Positions 8,493-18,971 are shown, counted from the stretch's first letter. The stretch: 58,533 nt of DNA from Symploca sp. SIO2C1 (GCA_010692635.1 JAAHGL010000031.1:1-58533); one strand, 5' to 3'. Notes: generated by a model from the letters alone, not told the origin. Numbers and translations are program-made.

Positions 8493-9407
8493 ATGTACAA
8501 AGGTATTGTCCAGCAATCTAAAATGTCTGGAAAGAAAAGAGCGCACAGTCGTAATGTTCTTGCCCAACCATTTCTTAAGTGGGCAGGAGGGAAAAGACAA
8601 CTTATATCGATTATTCAAGATTTTGTACCAAAAAAATATACAGAATACTATGAACCTTTTGTGGGTGCTGGAGCTGTTTTGTTTTCCATTCAACCGACAC
8701 AAGCCGTAATTAACGATACTAATAGTGAACTGATAAATTGCTATCGGGTGATCAGAGACAAACCAGAAGAGTTACTTACACTTTGTCAACACTACAAAGA
8801 TAATCATTCTAAGGAACATTACTATAAATTACGTGCACAGGATAGAAATGATGATTTTAAATATCTTTCACCTGTTCAAAAAGCTGCTAGAATAATCTAC
8901 CTGAACAAGACTTGTTTTAACGGTTTGTTTAGAGTTAATAGTAGTGGTCAATTTAATGTACCATACGGTAACTATTCCAACCCCTCTATAGCTCAATACT
9001 CGGTAATCAAAGCGGTTAGTGCATACTTAAATCAAGCTGATGTAAGAATTCTTGAAGGAGATTTTGAGCAAGCAGTGGCAACAGCAAAAAAGGGAGATTT
9101 TATCTACTTTGATCCACCATACCATCCCATATCTGATACTTCATTCTTTACGGGTTATAGTGTTAATGGTTTTGGTGAAAAAGAACAAACTAGGCTTAGA
9201 GATACCTGCGACAGGTTATCTGACAGAGGCTGTCAGATTTTACTAAGCAACTCAGCAGCTCCTTTGATAAAATCATTATACAACGATTCAAGATATGAGA
9301 TTGTAGAAGTCAAAGCCAGCAGAGCAATCAATGCCGTAAGTTCAAAGCGCGGAAAAATTAGCGAACTTCTAATTTATAATAAGTATGAGTGCTTAATTGA
9401 TAATTGA
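8493..9407 (+). CDS. Dam-type N6-adenine DNA methyltransferase (D12 class)
   Basis: 304 residues, somewhat longer than E. coli Dam. Motif X/SAM entry is PFLKWAGGKRQLISII near residue 26, motif I is YYEPFVGAGAVLFSI, and the catalytic motif IV is DPPYHP near 205. The D12 class usually recognises GATC; here this would include the core of the abundant GCGATCGC octamers, but specificity is inferred. A later start at MSGKKR (8523) is possible. No restriction endonuclease is adjacent, so this is a solitary methylase. The last four codons (LIDN) and the TGA stop lie inside an AATTGAT tandem array, so the native C-terminus has been replaced or extended by repeat. Confidence 0.85.
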   Translation: MYKGIVQQSKMSGKKRAHSRNVLAQPFLKWAGGKRQLISIIQDFVPKKYTEYYEPFVGAGAVLFSIQPTQAVINDTNSELINCYRVIRDKPEELLTLCQHYKDNHSKEHYYKLRAQDRNDDFKYLSPVQKAARIIYLNKTCFNGLFRVNSSGQFNVPYGNYSNPSIAQYSVIKAVSAYLNQADVRILEGDFEQAVATAKKGDFIYFDPPYHPISDTSFFTGYSVNGFGEKEQTRLRDTCDRLSDRGCQILLSNSAAPLIKSLYNDSRYEIVEVKASRAINAVSSKRGKISELLIYNKYECLIDN

Positions 9408-9443
9408 TAATTGATAATTGATAATTGATAATTGATAATTGAT
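9395..9443. repeat. AATTGAT heptamer array (7 copies) containing the dam stop codon
   Basis: Seven perfect AATTGAT units. The methylase stop TGA (9405-9407) is in the second unit. The word contains TGA and, across unit joints, TAA, so it closes any reading frame that enters it. Confidence 0.95.
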
Positions 9444-9542
9444 ATGCTGAACAATTTTTTTGTCATGCACAACCAGCTTTGCCTGGTTGGAAGATGGAAG
9501 TAGAGCAGTTGTTTCCAGCAATTTGGTAATCGGTTGAATTCT

Positions 9543-12500
9543 TCATTGAATTTGTTGGATTAAATCAACAACTTTGTCAAAACGATAATCATGAGACCAA
9601 TCTACCAAAGTCTGACGCAGAAGGGTAAAACTTTCTGGTATTTCTGCAATTAACTGGAAAATCTGGTTATCCAATCCTAGAATTGCTGCTTCTTGGAGGT
9701 TAATTACCCACTCAGGAGGCATTTGGGATAAATAAAAATCTAAAGATTGAGCAGTATCAGTTGGTGCTTGTGAAATCTCCTTTATGGCAACTACAGATTC
9801 TTCATACAGATAGCGTACCCCTAAATGTTTAGCGATCGCCTCCAGTAGAACTTCCTCCTGAAATGGCTTGGGAACTAACTCATCACAACCTGCTGCTAAA
9901 ATATTTGCCCGCTGTTCTTCAAAAGCATTGGCAGTCAAGGCAATAATGATGGTATTTGGGAATTGGGAATTGGGAATTGGGAATTGGGAATTGGGAATTG
10001 GGAATTGGGAATTGGGAATTTTCTCCGCGTCTCCCTCAGCTCCCTCAGCTCCCCCAGCTCCCCCAGCTACCAATCCCCTCATCTCCCTCTCTCTAGCTTT
10101 GATAATTTTAGTAGCTTCATAACCGTCCATTACTGGCATCCGCATATCCATCAAAATTAGGTGTGGCTGCCAATTTTCCCACAGTTCAATTGCCTCTTGA
10201 CCATTTTCGGCTTCTTGTACCTCGAAACCGATGGTTGTCAGTAAGCTCACTATTAATTGGCGATTAGTCAACTTATCTTCTACTACTAGTAGACGATATT
10301 CAGGTTGGTCAGCTGCTAAACTAATTATTTGCCGAATTGGCTGGTAATGCTTGTTGCCTTCATCAGATTCAGCTGGAGTAATTTGGATGTAAAAGGTGAA
10401 TATAGAACCCTGCTCTAACTTACTACTGAGGGTGATATCTCCTCCCATCAGTTGTACAAATTTTCGGCTAATCGGTAAACCTAAACCAGTTCCTTCTTGA
10501 GAACTTCGACCTGCGGCAGTTTGAGTAAAGGCTTCAAATAACTTGCCTACTTCCTCTGCAGCAATACCAGTTCCAGTATCCTCAACTTCAAAAATGATTG
10601 TTGTTTGGGAATTGGGAATTGGGAATTGGGAATTGGGAATTGAGAATTGTCCCCGTGTCTCCGCGTCTCCGTGTCTCCGCGTCTCCCCAGCTTCCCCAGC
10701 TCCCCATCTTCCCATTTCCCCATCTCCCTCCCTCCCAGTCCCTAATCTTACCCGTAGTGTTACACTGCCTTCATGAGTAAATTTGACAGCATTACCTAAT
10801 AAATTAATCAACACCTGACGTAATTTACTCTCGTCAGTTTTTACATATTGGGGAATCTCAGACGTGCGCTCAAAGATAAGTTGTAGACCTTTAGCATTAG
10901 CTTTGAGGCGTAGCATATCTTCTAGGGTATTCAGCAAGCGATAGAGATCAAAACTAGTTTCATTAAATGTAGTCCTACCTGCTTCAATTTTGGACATTTC
11001 TAGCACATCATTAATCAATTCCAGTAAATGTTCACCAGAGCGATTAATAATATCCAGGTGGCTCTTTTGCTCACTACTGAGGGAGGAATTGCGATTCATC
11101 AATTGGGTAAAGCCAAGGATAGCGTTGAGAGGAGTACGCAGTTCATGACTCATATTCGCCAGAAATTCACTTTTGGCTTTGTTTGCTGCTTCTGCTGCTT
11201 CCTTTGCTCCTTTCAGAACAATTGCTGCTTCCTTGCGCTCAGTGATGTCCTTCATAAAGCAGTAATGGCCAATAAAATTATGGTGGCTATCGAAGGTTTG
11301 GATCATGACTATTTGCTTATGAAACAGAGAACCATCTTGCCGTATGCCTCTGGCTTCCGTTTCTACCTTGCCGACTTCGAGCATTTCTTCGTAGGCAGCT
11401 ATCATTTTTTCCATATCTTCGGGATGTACCGTGTGATGCCATTCCATACCAATCATCTCGTGAGTTTGATAACCACAGGTACTGGCATAAGATTTGTTAA
11501 CTGTTATGTAACGTCCCTGAGTGTCTAGTCGGGATATTCCTTCTACAGCATGTTCGAGGGCGGCGCTCAGTTTGCGTATCTTCTCTTCTGCTTGCTGGCG
11601 TTGCGCAGCTTGCCGATAGGCATCACTGATATCTCTGTGGGTACCAGTCATCCGCAGTGGCTTCCCAGCTGAATCCCGTTCGCAAATCTTACCGTGAGAC
11701 AGAATCCACTGCCACCTCCCTGACTTGGAGCGCATCCGAAACTCTAGATTGTAAACAGGGAGACAACCTTCCACGTAATCTTGCAATGCTTTTATCACCC
11801 TCGGTGCATCCTCTGGATGTAAGAGAGCCATCCAAGCTTGGTGAGTTGTTTCAATCTCCCCTACTTCGTATCCCAACATTGTTTGCCACTGGGAGTCAAA
11901 ATAAGTATCTCCTGTAGTAATATTCCAATCCCACAACCCTAAATCACTACCTTCTAGAGCTAGCTGCAACCGTTCTTCGCTCTGGTGCAATGCTGCTTGC
12001 GCTTGCTGCCGCTCAATCGCAATTTTGGCAAGGTATATAGTTTTATCAATCAATTCTTGGTCTAGCTTAGAGGGAGCATGAGCTCCTTGATAGTAACCAG
12101 CAAAGGTTCCTAATACTTTTCCCTCTGTAGACAAAATTGGTTTAGAGTAGCAGGCTTTAAGTTGGTAAGTTAAAGCTAAATCTCGATAATCTGCCCACAG
12201 AGGATCATTGGCAATATCAGTTACAGTCACTGTTTGGCGACAATAGGCGGCTGTGCCGCAAGAACCAGCATTGGAACCAATGGATATACCATCGATCGCT
12301 TGGTTATAACGATCTGGTAAACTGGGAGCCGCTCCTAAACGCAACCTATCCTCTTGATCAAGTAAGAGGAAGGAACACAACATCTGTCCAGATTGGCTTT
12401 CCACTAACTGAATAAGAGCTTCAAGGACTTCTTTGAGTGGTACACCCGAAGCAATCATTTCCAGGATCTGATTTTGTCCAGCTAGCAATGTCTCAGCTCG

Positions 12501-15245
12501 CTTGAGATCAGTAATATCACTAGCTGTGCCTGTTAATCCTACTACACTACCTTCTTCGTCCCGCAGCGCGATCGCATTTAACAATAGCTCAACTGGTCTA
12601 CCATCTTTAGTAAGCTGGGTAGTCTTATATTGAGAAATCGACATTCCGATCAAAAGACGTTGGAAAAGTCCCCTATATTTAGCAACTTCTTCCGATGGCA
12701 CAAAATCAGTAAACAGACGACCAACCATTTCTTCTGGTTGATAGCCATATATCTGTTTAACTGCCTGATTGACAAAAGTATAACGCCCGTGGAGATTGAT
12801 AGACCAGATGATGTCCTGGGAAGTTTCTACAAGGTGGCGATATTGCTGCTCGCTCTCACTAAGAGCTGCATCTGCTTGTTGCCGTTCTAGTTCTGCTGCG
12901 GCACGAGCTGCGAAAATTTGTAAAATTGATTCTCTATCAGGAGATGAAGCCATTGGTTTGGTATCTAGCACTGCCAAATGACCCAAAACCTGACCATCGG
13001 AGTCAATTAATGGCATACTCAAGTAACTTTGGGCGTTTAATTTAACTAAATATGGGTCATTAGGAAATAAGGCTTGCAGGTTTTGAGGATAAAAGCAACT
13101 TTTCCCTTGTAAAATATTTTCACAGGGAGAACCTGGTAAGTCATACTCGAAGTTTTCGCTCCAAGTTTCACCATTCCAAAATGCTAAAGTACGAACTCTG
13201 GTTAAAGCTTCATTTGCGACTTCAGTAATCAAAGCATAGCGAACTTGCAGAGCCTCTGCCAAGTAACGGACACAGGAACTCAGGAAATTATCATCAGTAG
13301 CAGAAGCTGTCCCCTCAACTATTAAGTGCAGTGCCTCTTCCCGCTGCTTGCGATTGGTAATATCGCTAGTTGTGCCGGTTGCTCCTACTACCTTGCCTTG
13401 CTCATCCGTCAGTGCGATCGCATTACACAGGAGCGCAAGAGGTCTATTATCTTTAGCTAGGGTGACAGTTTCGTATTGAAAAACTGACCCTCCCTGCAAA
13501 AGTTCTTGGAAATCTGACGAAGCTTGGGGGATTTTTTCCAGTGGCATAAAATCAAAGAAGGAACGACCGAGCATTTCTTCCGGTTCGTAACCATAAACTT
13601 GCTTGACTGCCTGATTGAGGAATGTATATCGCCCTTGGAGATCAATAGACCAAATAATATCCTGGGAAGTTTCCACAAGGCGGCGATATTTCTGCTCACT
13701 CTCCTGCAAGAGATTAGTTTGCCTTTGATATTCTTCTAGAGTTTCTTGAAGTTGTCTCTGGATTTGCTCCCGTTCAGCAATTTCTTGAACCAGTTGTTGA
13801 TTAGCATCGGCTAATGCTGCTGTGCGTTCTGCAACTTGGATTTCTAAGGTATGATTGTATTCTTCTAAGAGTTTCTCAGACAATTTGCGTTGTGCAATAT
13901 TCTGAAATGCCGCGATCGCATAACTAATTTGACCCAATTCATTATAGATAGGCGTTGTCCAAACTTCTAAGGGAACAACTTTGTTATCTTGGTGAATTTC
14001 GAGATCATCAGCATGAGCAGTTTCACCAGCTAAAGAACGCACAATCGGCATATTTTCTGGGGGATATAACTGTTTGGTTCCAGCCAGATAAACTTGATAA
14101 GCCTCTGCCAAATACTCAGTGGTAGCTTCTGGTAGAGTGTTGATGTCCAATAATTGTTTAGCCTTGCGATTAGCATAGGTTATTTTGCCAGTAGGATCAT
14201 GAACAGATACCCCCACTGGCACTGCTTCCAGGAATTGAGTCAGTTGACTTTGAGCATGGCGTAATTTGGTATAAGCCTCTATCAGTTCTGTTTTTACGAT
14301 CTCCCATTCATCAACAACCGCAGACAAAATCAGGGAGGTAACAGCAAAAACACTAAGAAAAGATGGCATTGACAAGAGGGATTCTGGGGATGAGGTTCGG
14401 ACAAAAGTCCCCAAACCTTTTTCTGTGGCGATAATAGCAGTCACTGAAACTAAGACCACTAGTAAAGTTGTGCAGCGCTTCCCTAAGCGGAAAACTGACC
14501 ACAGCAACAGAGGTAATAAGATACAGGCTAAAACATAGCCACTGCCCAAAGTCATCCAACTCGCCAACCAAAATAACACGAGTAACAGAGCAGCTTCAAC
14601 TTTTCGAGTCTGAAGGAGTTGATTCTCCCAACTAGCAGCTTTTTGGTTCCAAGCGAACAGTACAGGGGTAAAGATAAGATAACTCAGAGTACTAGCTAGC
14701 CACCAAGTAAACCAAGCCAAGCCATACTCAGCTAAAGAGAACCGCTCAGTAAAATATAGGGAACTTGTACCCAAAGTCGCTCCTACCATTGAACCAATTC
14801 CTGCTAGCGGTACAAACAGGAACACATTTTTAACCCGACTCAGAATTATTTCTGGCTTGATCAATCCTTTCAGCAGGAGAGCCACTATCAATGGTTGTAA
14901 AGTATGAGCAGCTGTATAGCTCAAGGCAATGATCGCTACGCTAATCGCAGAAGGTATCCCAAGCAAAGTCCCTGGAATAAGCAGCGGTGTTATCCCTGTA
15001 AGAGACAAAGTTCCTACCAGGAAAGCACCCAGAGCAATTCCAGGCAAAACCCAATAGCCTAATAAAAGAACAGCTCCTAAGGAAATTCCTGATGGTATCC
15101 ACACCATCGTTATATTCCCTGGTAGGGTAGTCAACAGTAGTCCTAATTGAGCTGTACCTACATAAATTGTTGCCAGAGTTAGGCAAACTAAAAGTTTTGT
15201 GATGATTGTCTGTTTTCCCTTTTGCTGGAGTTGCTCCATAATCAC
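9543..15245 (-). CDS. MASE1-PAS/GAF hybrid sensor histidine kinase with receiver
   Basis: 1900 residues. In order: MASE1-type membrane sensor (about 15-320, many helices), PAS (340-450), coiled coil (455-520), PAS (525-640), GAF (645-790), PAS (805-925), GAF (930-1080), two PAS (1095-1345), HisKA with [18 protein letters not shown] near 1367, HATPase ([43 protein letters not shown]), and a receiver ([16 protein letters not shown], Asp about 1698). The last 130 residues form a helical tail. Two GGGAATT-type modules are inserted in frame, one in the HATPase (residues about 1500-1546) and one in the receiver (about 1718-1762), both between secondary-structure elements. The cognate signal and response target are unknown. 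It is monocistronic. Confidence 0.9.
9958..10090. repeat. In-frame GGGAATT array plus C/T tract inside the receiver domain
   Basis: Nine perfect GGGAATT units (9958-10020) are followed by a C/T-rich tract built of CTCCCTCAG/CTCCCCCAG words (10021-10090). Read on the gene's strand the array gives repeated IPNSQFP heptapeptides and the tract gives a Gly/Ala/Glu-rich stretch. It splits the receiver between KAREREM and [11 protein letters not shown]. Confidence 0.9.
10607..10745. repeat. In-frame GGGAATT array plus C/T tract inside the HATPase domain
   Basis: Five perfect and one degenerate GGGAATT units (10607-10648) precede a C/T-rich tract of GTGTCTCCGC, CAGCTTCCC and CATCTCCCT words. The tract is related to those at 10021 and 55522 and to the interiors of the GGGTGAGCGA elements. 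It lies between SVTLRVRLG and [10 protein letters not shown] of the ATPase domain. Confidence 0.9.
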
Positions 15246-15398
15246 TCCCTTTACTAATTGACCGACTTTGCCTGTGGGAGGTTAAGATAAATTTCTTACC
15301 TTTGACAGATAACTTAGTTTGGTTGTGTAAGATTTTAACCGTTTCTTCCCCAAACCGGGGCAATCCTAAGGGGGGTTGTGATTCAATGGGATTGAGGA

Positions 15399-15483
15399 CT
15401 AGTAACGCTGTGCGGAATTAAGAATTAATAATTAATAATCCTTACTCTATAAGAATTCTATTGATCTCAAATTGGTCGGTTAT
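15399..15483. repeat. AAGAATTA element, partial copy
   Basis: CTAGTAACGCTGTGCGG, then AATTAAG/AATTAAT units, then CTTACTCTATAAGAATTC, match in order the element at 18205-18315. The right end seen there (GCACTAG) is missing here. It sits upstream of the histidine kinase in the 626-bp gene-free gap at 15246-15871. Confidence 0.55.
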
Positions 15484-15658
15484 TTTTTTTTAAATATTAT
15501 AAATCTTGAGCTGCTGTTTATTCAGTTTTAATCGATACTGGTAACTCGTTCGTATTGGAGTTTTTGTTGTTAGATCTATTTTTAGACTAACATATATATA
15601 TAGTCTTAGATTGATTCATTGCACAAAAAAAACTCTCCGCAATTTATCTCAACACAGA

Positions 15659-15834
15659 TTCAAAGAATCTGAATTTTCACGGCATCTTTTTAGTCGAGCT
15701 TCGGAGTCAGGAGTCAGGAGTCAGAAGAATAATGCCGTTTGAGGATAATCCATACTCATTACTCATTACTCATTACTCATTACTTCTTCCTGACTAGATT
15801 TTAGGACTTCCCGTGAAAAGTCAGATTCCAAGAA
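15659..15834. repeat. 176-bp inverted-repeat-bounded segment with heptamer arrays
   Basis: The ends (15659-15682 and 15811-15834) are 24-bp imperfect inverted repeats that share GAATCTGA and TTTTCACGG, with about 20 of 24 positions matching. Inside are GGAGTCA units (15702-15725) and TTACTCA units (15753-15782). It ends 37 bp before the DUF711 start. No flanking duplication was seen. Confidence 0.5.
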
Positions 15835-15871
15835 TACGGTGTGAGCCTTCTTACGGTTCAAGGTAAAATCG

Positions 15872-17020
15872 ATGAAAATTAGAGCCATCACCACTGGTTT
15901 ATTGCTCCAATCTGCAAACCAGTCAGAAAAAATTCAACAGATAGCTAGATTTAACCAACAAGCTAAGGATTTTTTTGAACAACAAGGCTATGAAGTTCAA
16001 ACAACCCGCATTGCTAGCAACTCTTGGGGAGAATATGTAGCTGGTTCAACTGCTCAAGAAATTGTTAAAAAAATTAACAATCTAGAACAACTTTGCCATA
16101 ACCTGAATGTTAACTTTTTCAGTATCGGTCATGTCAGCGAGGCGGAGAACATTGCCCTGATACCAGAAATTAACAAAAATACATCAATTATCTACTGCTC
16201 CAGCAACATAGGTGACACCGAAAGTGGTATCAATTTTGCCAATGCTAGGGAATCTGCCATAGTAATTAAGCGGATTTCTGAGGAAACAACCAATGGTTAT
16301 GGTAACTTTCGTTTTTGTGCTTGGGCAAATTGTCCCCCAGGAATTCCCTTTTTCCCTGGTTCATACCATCAAGGCAACACCTCTTTTACCCTTGCTTTGG
16401 AGTTTCCTGACTTGGTAATGAAAGCATTTGCCAACTCTGAGAATTTGAGAGAAGCGGAAAATAATCTCCACTCAATCTTAGAAGCAGAGTTAACTAAAAT
16501 CGAAACTTTAGCAGAAAAAATCTCCCAAGTATTCGAGATAGAATATCAGGGAATTGACTCTTCCCTAGCTCCGGCATTGGAGAGAGATGCCAGTATTGCC
16601 TTAGCTTATGAAAACCTAGGATTAACTAAATTTGGGTATCAAGGCACTCTCGCTATCTCTGCAATCATTACTCGCGTGTTGAAAAATTTATCAGTAAAAT
16701 TGTGTGGTTACTCTGGTTTGATGTTACCAGTTTGTGAAGATGTAGGACTAGCTCAAAGAGCCAATGAGCAAACCTATAATCTTACTAATCTCCTTTTATA
16801 TTCAGCAGTTTGTGGTTGTGGACTTGATACCGTTCCTCTTCCAGGAGATATAACTATTGAACAGCTAGAAGCGATCTTAATTGATTTAGCATCTTTGGCG
16901 ATTAAGCTTAATAAACCCCTCTCCGCCAGATTATTCCCCATGCCTGGAAAACAAGCTGGGGAAATGACAGCATTCAATTCCCCATACCTTGTAGACTGTA
17001 GGATATTTAGAGTTGATTAA
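15872..17020 (+). CDS. DUF711 (UPF0210-type) family protein
   Basis: 382 residues, close to the family length in cyanobacteria. The N-terminus MKIRAITTGLLLQSANQSEK, the central PPGIPFFPGSYHQGNTSFTL and the C-terminal CGCGLDTVPLPGD with ARLFPMPGKQAGEMT are conserved landmarks of DUF711. Structures of the family resemble glycyl-radical-enzyme folds, but no enzymatic activity is established, and none is claimed. It has no operon partner. Its promoter region contains the inverted-repeat segment ending at 15834. The 3' end overlaps by 4 bp the end of a convergent small frame. Confidence 0.75.
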   Translation: MKIRAITTGLLLQSANQSEKIQQIARFNQQAKDFFEQQGYEVQTTRIASNSWGEYVAGSTAQEIVKKINNLEQLCHNLNVNFFSIGHVSEAENIALIPEINKNTSIIYCSSNIGDTESGINFANARESAIVIKRISEETTNGYGNFRFCAWANCPPGIPFFPGSYHQGNTSFTLALEFPDLVMKAFANSENLREAENNLHSILEAELTKIETLAEKISQVFEIEYQGIDSSLAPALERDASIALAYENLGLTKFGYQGTLAISAIITRVLKNLSVKLCGYSGLMLPVCEDVGLAQRANEQTYNLTNLLLYSAVCGCGLDTVPLPGDITIEQLEAILIDLASLAIKLNKPLSARLFPMPGKQAGEMTAFNSPYLVDCRIFRVD

Positions 17021-17235
17021 TGTTTGTGGCTAACTCCTGAAGAATTAGACTTCGCATGATCAACTGTATCCCAAACCCTGTTGCTCGTTAAACTTCGGCT
17101 TTTAAATCGCTTACGAAGATTGCTAGTGCTAATTCTTCTAGTGAATTTTTGGCCCACAACATCGGGTCTACTTTCAGCAATAGCGGCAACAAGACCGAAA
17201 ACAGCGAGACTTAGACAACCTAAGATGAGTTCCAT
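17017..17235 (-). CDS. Small single-pass membrane protein, hypothetical
   Basis: 72 residues. An N-terminal hydrophobic helix, MELILGCLSLAVFGLVAAIA, is followed by a basic tail rich in Arg, Lys and Ser. AGAGG lies about 8 bp before the ATG, a reasonable ribosome-binding site. It converges with the DUF711 gene, with a 4-bp overlap at their stops. Family not recognised. It could be a real small membrane protein; the codon pattern alone does not decide. Confidence 0.4.
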   Translation of the reverse strand: MELILGCLSLAVFGLVAAIAESRPDVVGQKFTRRISTSNLRKRFKSRSLTSNRVWDTVDHAKSNSSGVSHKH

Positions 17236-17530
17236 TTTTTTGACCTCTGATTAATTTCTACATTTGCTTATACTGAATATTTCAATTGTAGAAATTAATT
17301 TTCAGTTTGAATGTAACAATATGCAACAATTGAGCTTAAGCAAGCCGCAATCTTTTTTTCAAAATTGATATTACAGTTTAAACGCTGAACGGCTTATCAA
17401 TGATGCGTTTGTCCTGCTGTCAAACAAGGTGGAAACTTCATCCTGATACTTTTGTAGCCTTTGCCAATGTTCTATTTCTTGCTGTTATCGAAATTTTTCT
17501 TTTCAAAAGATTTGCCCCAATTGGTATAGC

Positions 17531-18133
17531 ATGATCTTTATTAGGACTTGTGAACTCAACTGTCCTGCTGAAGTGATAGTGAAGGATCTCAGCCGTTTGG
17601 AGTCCCTTTGCTACTGCTTTAACAAATCAAGTTTTACATTAACGGCTGCCGCAGAATCAGTCACCATCAATGAAGCTTTAGCTTTGCAAAGTGTCGGCGG
17701 TGGTATTTTCATAGGAACTGATCATAATGTATTTGCTAATACAGCGAATCAAGTTCTAACAAACTTTGGCTTTGATAGTCTTTTTTCTGGTATATTTAAT
17801 ATCACCGATGATGGTTCTTTTGTGGGCGATTTATTGCTGGAACCTGAATCAGTTGGTGGAGATTTTTTCACTAACAACTTGGAAGGGGTTTCAACTTCTC
17901 AAGTACCTGTTGGTGAACATACATTAAATGCAAATGGAGCTAATCGTAATATTGAAATATTTGAAAACTTGTTTTCCTTAAGTCCAGGTAAAGTGTCGCA
18001 TATTGGTGCAAGTTTTGAAACAGGAAGTGGGACAACCCCAATAGAGCCAAAATCAGTCCCAGAACCAGCAACAGGCATTGGTATCCTTTGTCTCAGTATT
18101 TTGATGTGGTTTCGCAAAATAACTTCTGCTTGA
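17531..18133 (+). CDS. PEP-CTERM sorted protein with abnormal N-terminus
   Basis: 200 residues. The C-terminus SVPEPATGIGILCLSILMWF plus RKITSA is a textbook PEP-CTERM signal: the PEP motif, one helix and a basic tail. The middle (SVGGGIFIGTDHNVFANTAN, NGANRNIEIFENLFSLSPG) looks like a secreted beta-rich protein. Exosortase substrates need an N-terminal signal peptide, but the residues at this start (MIFIRTCELNCPAEVIVKDL) are not one, so the 5' end may be frameshifted, truncated or mis-started. It is the second PEP-CTERM protein in the window. No exosortase gene is seen. Confidence 0.6.
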   Translation: MIFIRTCELNCPAEVIVKDLSRLESLCYCFNKSSFTLTAAAESVTINEALALQSVGGGIFIGTDHNVFANTANQVLTNFGFDSLFSGIFNITDDGSFVGDLLLEPESVGGDFFTNNLEGVSTSQVPVGEHTLNANGANRNIEIFENLFSLSPGKVSHIGASFETGSGTTPIEPKSVPEPATGIGILCLSILMWFRKITSA

Positions 18134-18139
18134 AATAGT

Positions 18140-18174
18140 GAAACCCAACACAGATACTTCTGCTGTTGGGTTTC
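18140..18174 (+). terminator. Strong hairpin after the PEP-CTERM gene, part of a GTTGGGTT repeat family
   Basis: GAAACCCAACA (18140-18150) pairs perfectly with TGTTGGGTTTC (18164-18174), 7 bp after the PEP-CTERM stop. No T-run follows, so intrinsic termination is uncertain. The same GTTGGGT/ACCCAAC palindrome occurs at 22550-22577 and 30712-30742. Confidence 0.5.
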
Positions 18175-18204
18175 GACGATGCTACAAATCTACTTTGATG
18201 CATA

Positions 18205-18315
18205 CTAGTGCCGCTGCGCGGAATTAAGAATTAAGAATTAAGAATTCAGAATGCTTATAGAGTAAGAATTCTATCACTCTCAAACTGGCCAGTTACTTCT
18301 GCCGCACTGCACTAG
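18205..18315. repeat. AAGAATT-array element with CTAGTGC inverted ends
   Basis: CTAGTGC (18205-18211) is inverted at 18309-18315. The interior has GCGCGG, GAATTAA units (18221-18246) and TAAGAATTCTATCACTCTCA, matching the partial copy at 15399-15483. The right end contains the TAG stop codon (18312-18314) of the neighbouring hypothetical gene. Confidence 0.55.
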
Positions 18316-18782
18316 CTTAATTCGATCTTAAAGAAACTATCAGCAGGTTTTTGGGCGATGGTAGTATCCCAGGAGATTTCTTGTAAAAAAGATTTGCTTG
18401 AGGTGGTTTCAACCACATCTACACCCCAGTTTCCTGGTTGAAGAGCATCTGGAGAGTCACTTGTGGCAGGAGTTGTTTTGATTCCCCCTAATACCAGAAT
18501 ATTCGGGAGAGCAGTTTCTCCAGAATGTTGGGTTTGACGCTTGTCTCGCATGGCTTGAGCACAAAGTTCCCCAACTTGCTGTGGCAAAAGTTCGGAAGTT
18601 GAGAACAAAATTTCCATAATCCAATGAGGATGACTCACCAGCCTACATTGGCAGGATGGGTGAGCACTCAATCCTAAGCGAAACACTTCTACAAATTCCT
18701 CTTTACTCAGAGGGGGTACAACGTCAGGGGAAACATTAAAATTGTGGGATAGTAGCATCCGCCCTGGAGCTATATTAGTCAA
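18312..18782 (-). CDS. Hypothetical protein
   Basis: 156 residues; a start at MLLSHNFNVSPDV (codon 9) is as plausible as the first ATG. It has no signal peptide or membrane segment. It contains CQCRLVSHPHWIMEILF and a Gln-rich central helix (ELLPQQVGELCAQAMRDKRQ). Family not recognised. Its stop codon lies in the end of the AAGAATT element, so the natural 3' end may have been altered by that insertion. There is no operon partner. Confidence 0.5.
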   Translation of the reverse strand: MTNIAPGRMLLSHNFNVSPDVVPPLSKEEFVEVFRLGLSAHPSCQCRLVSHPHWIMEILFSTSELLPQQVGELCAQAMRDKRQTQHSGETALPNILVLGGIKTTPATSDSPDALQPGNWGVDVVETTSSKSFLQEISWDTTIAQKPADSFFKIELS

Positions 18783-18971
18783 AATCGTTAATTATTTTCA
18801 AAAAAGTCAACCTTTTTAATTGTAGGGCACTATTCACGCATAAGTAATGAGCGCCTAACGGCGAATTAAGAATTAAGAATTAAGAATTAAGAATTCATTG
18901 ATTTAATCGCCGAAAAAAAGGTTATAAACTAATCATATCAAGGTTTTCAGACCTAAATCAGTATTTTTTAG
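18783..18971. repeat. Gene-free stretch with GAATTAA array
   Basis: GAATTAA units run from 18863 to 18895, preceded by GCGCCTAACGGC. Nothing else was recognised before the composite TTAGCCA repeat begins. Confidence 0.6.

Noticed and set aside
9868-10780. Plus-strand frames with repeated GNWELGI
   Set aside because: They are reverse readings of GGGAATT arrays inside the histidine kinase gene; the array is open in all six frames, so openness is no evidence of coding.
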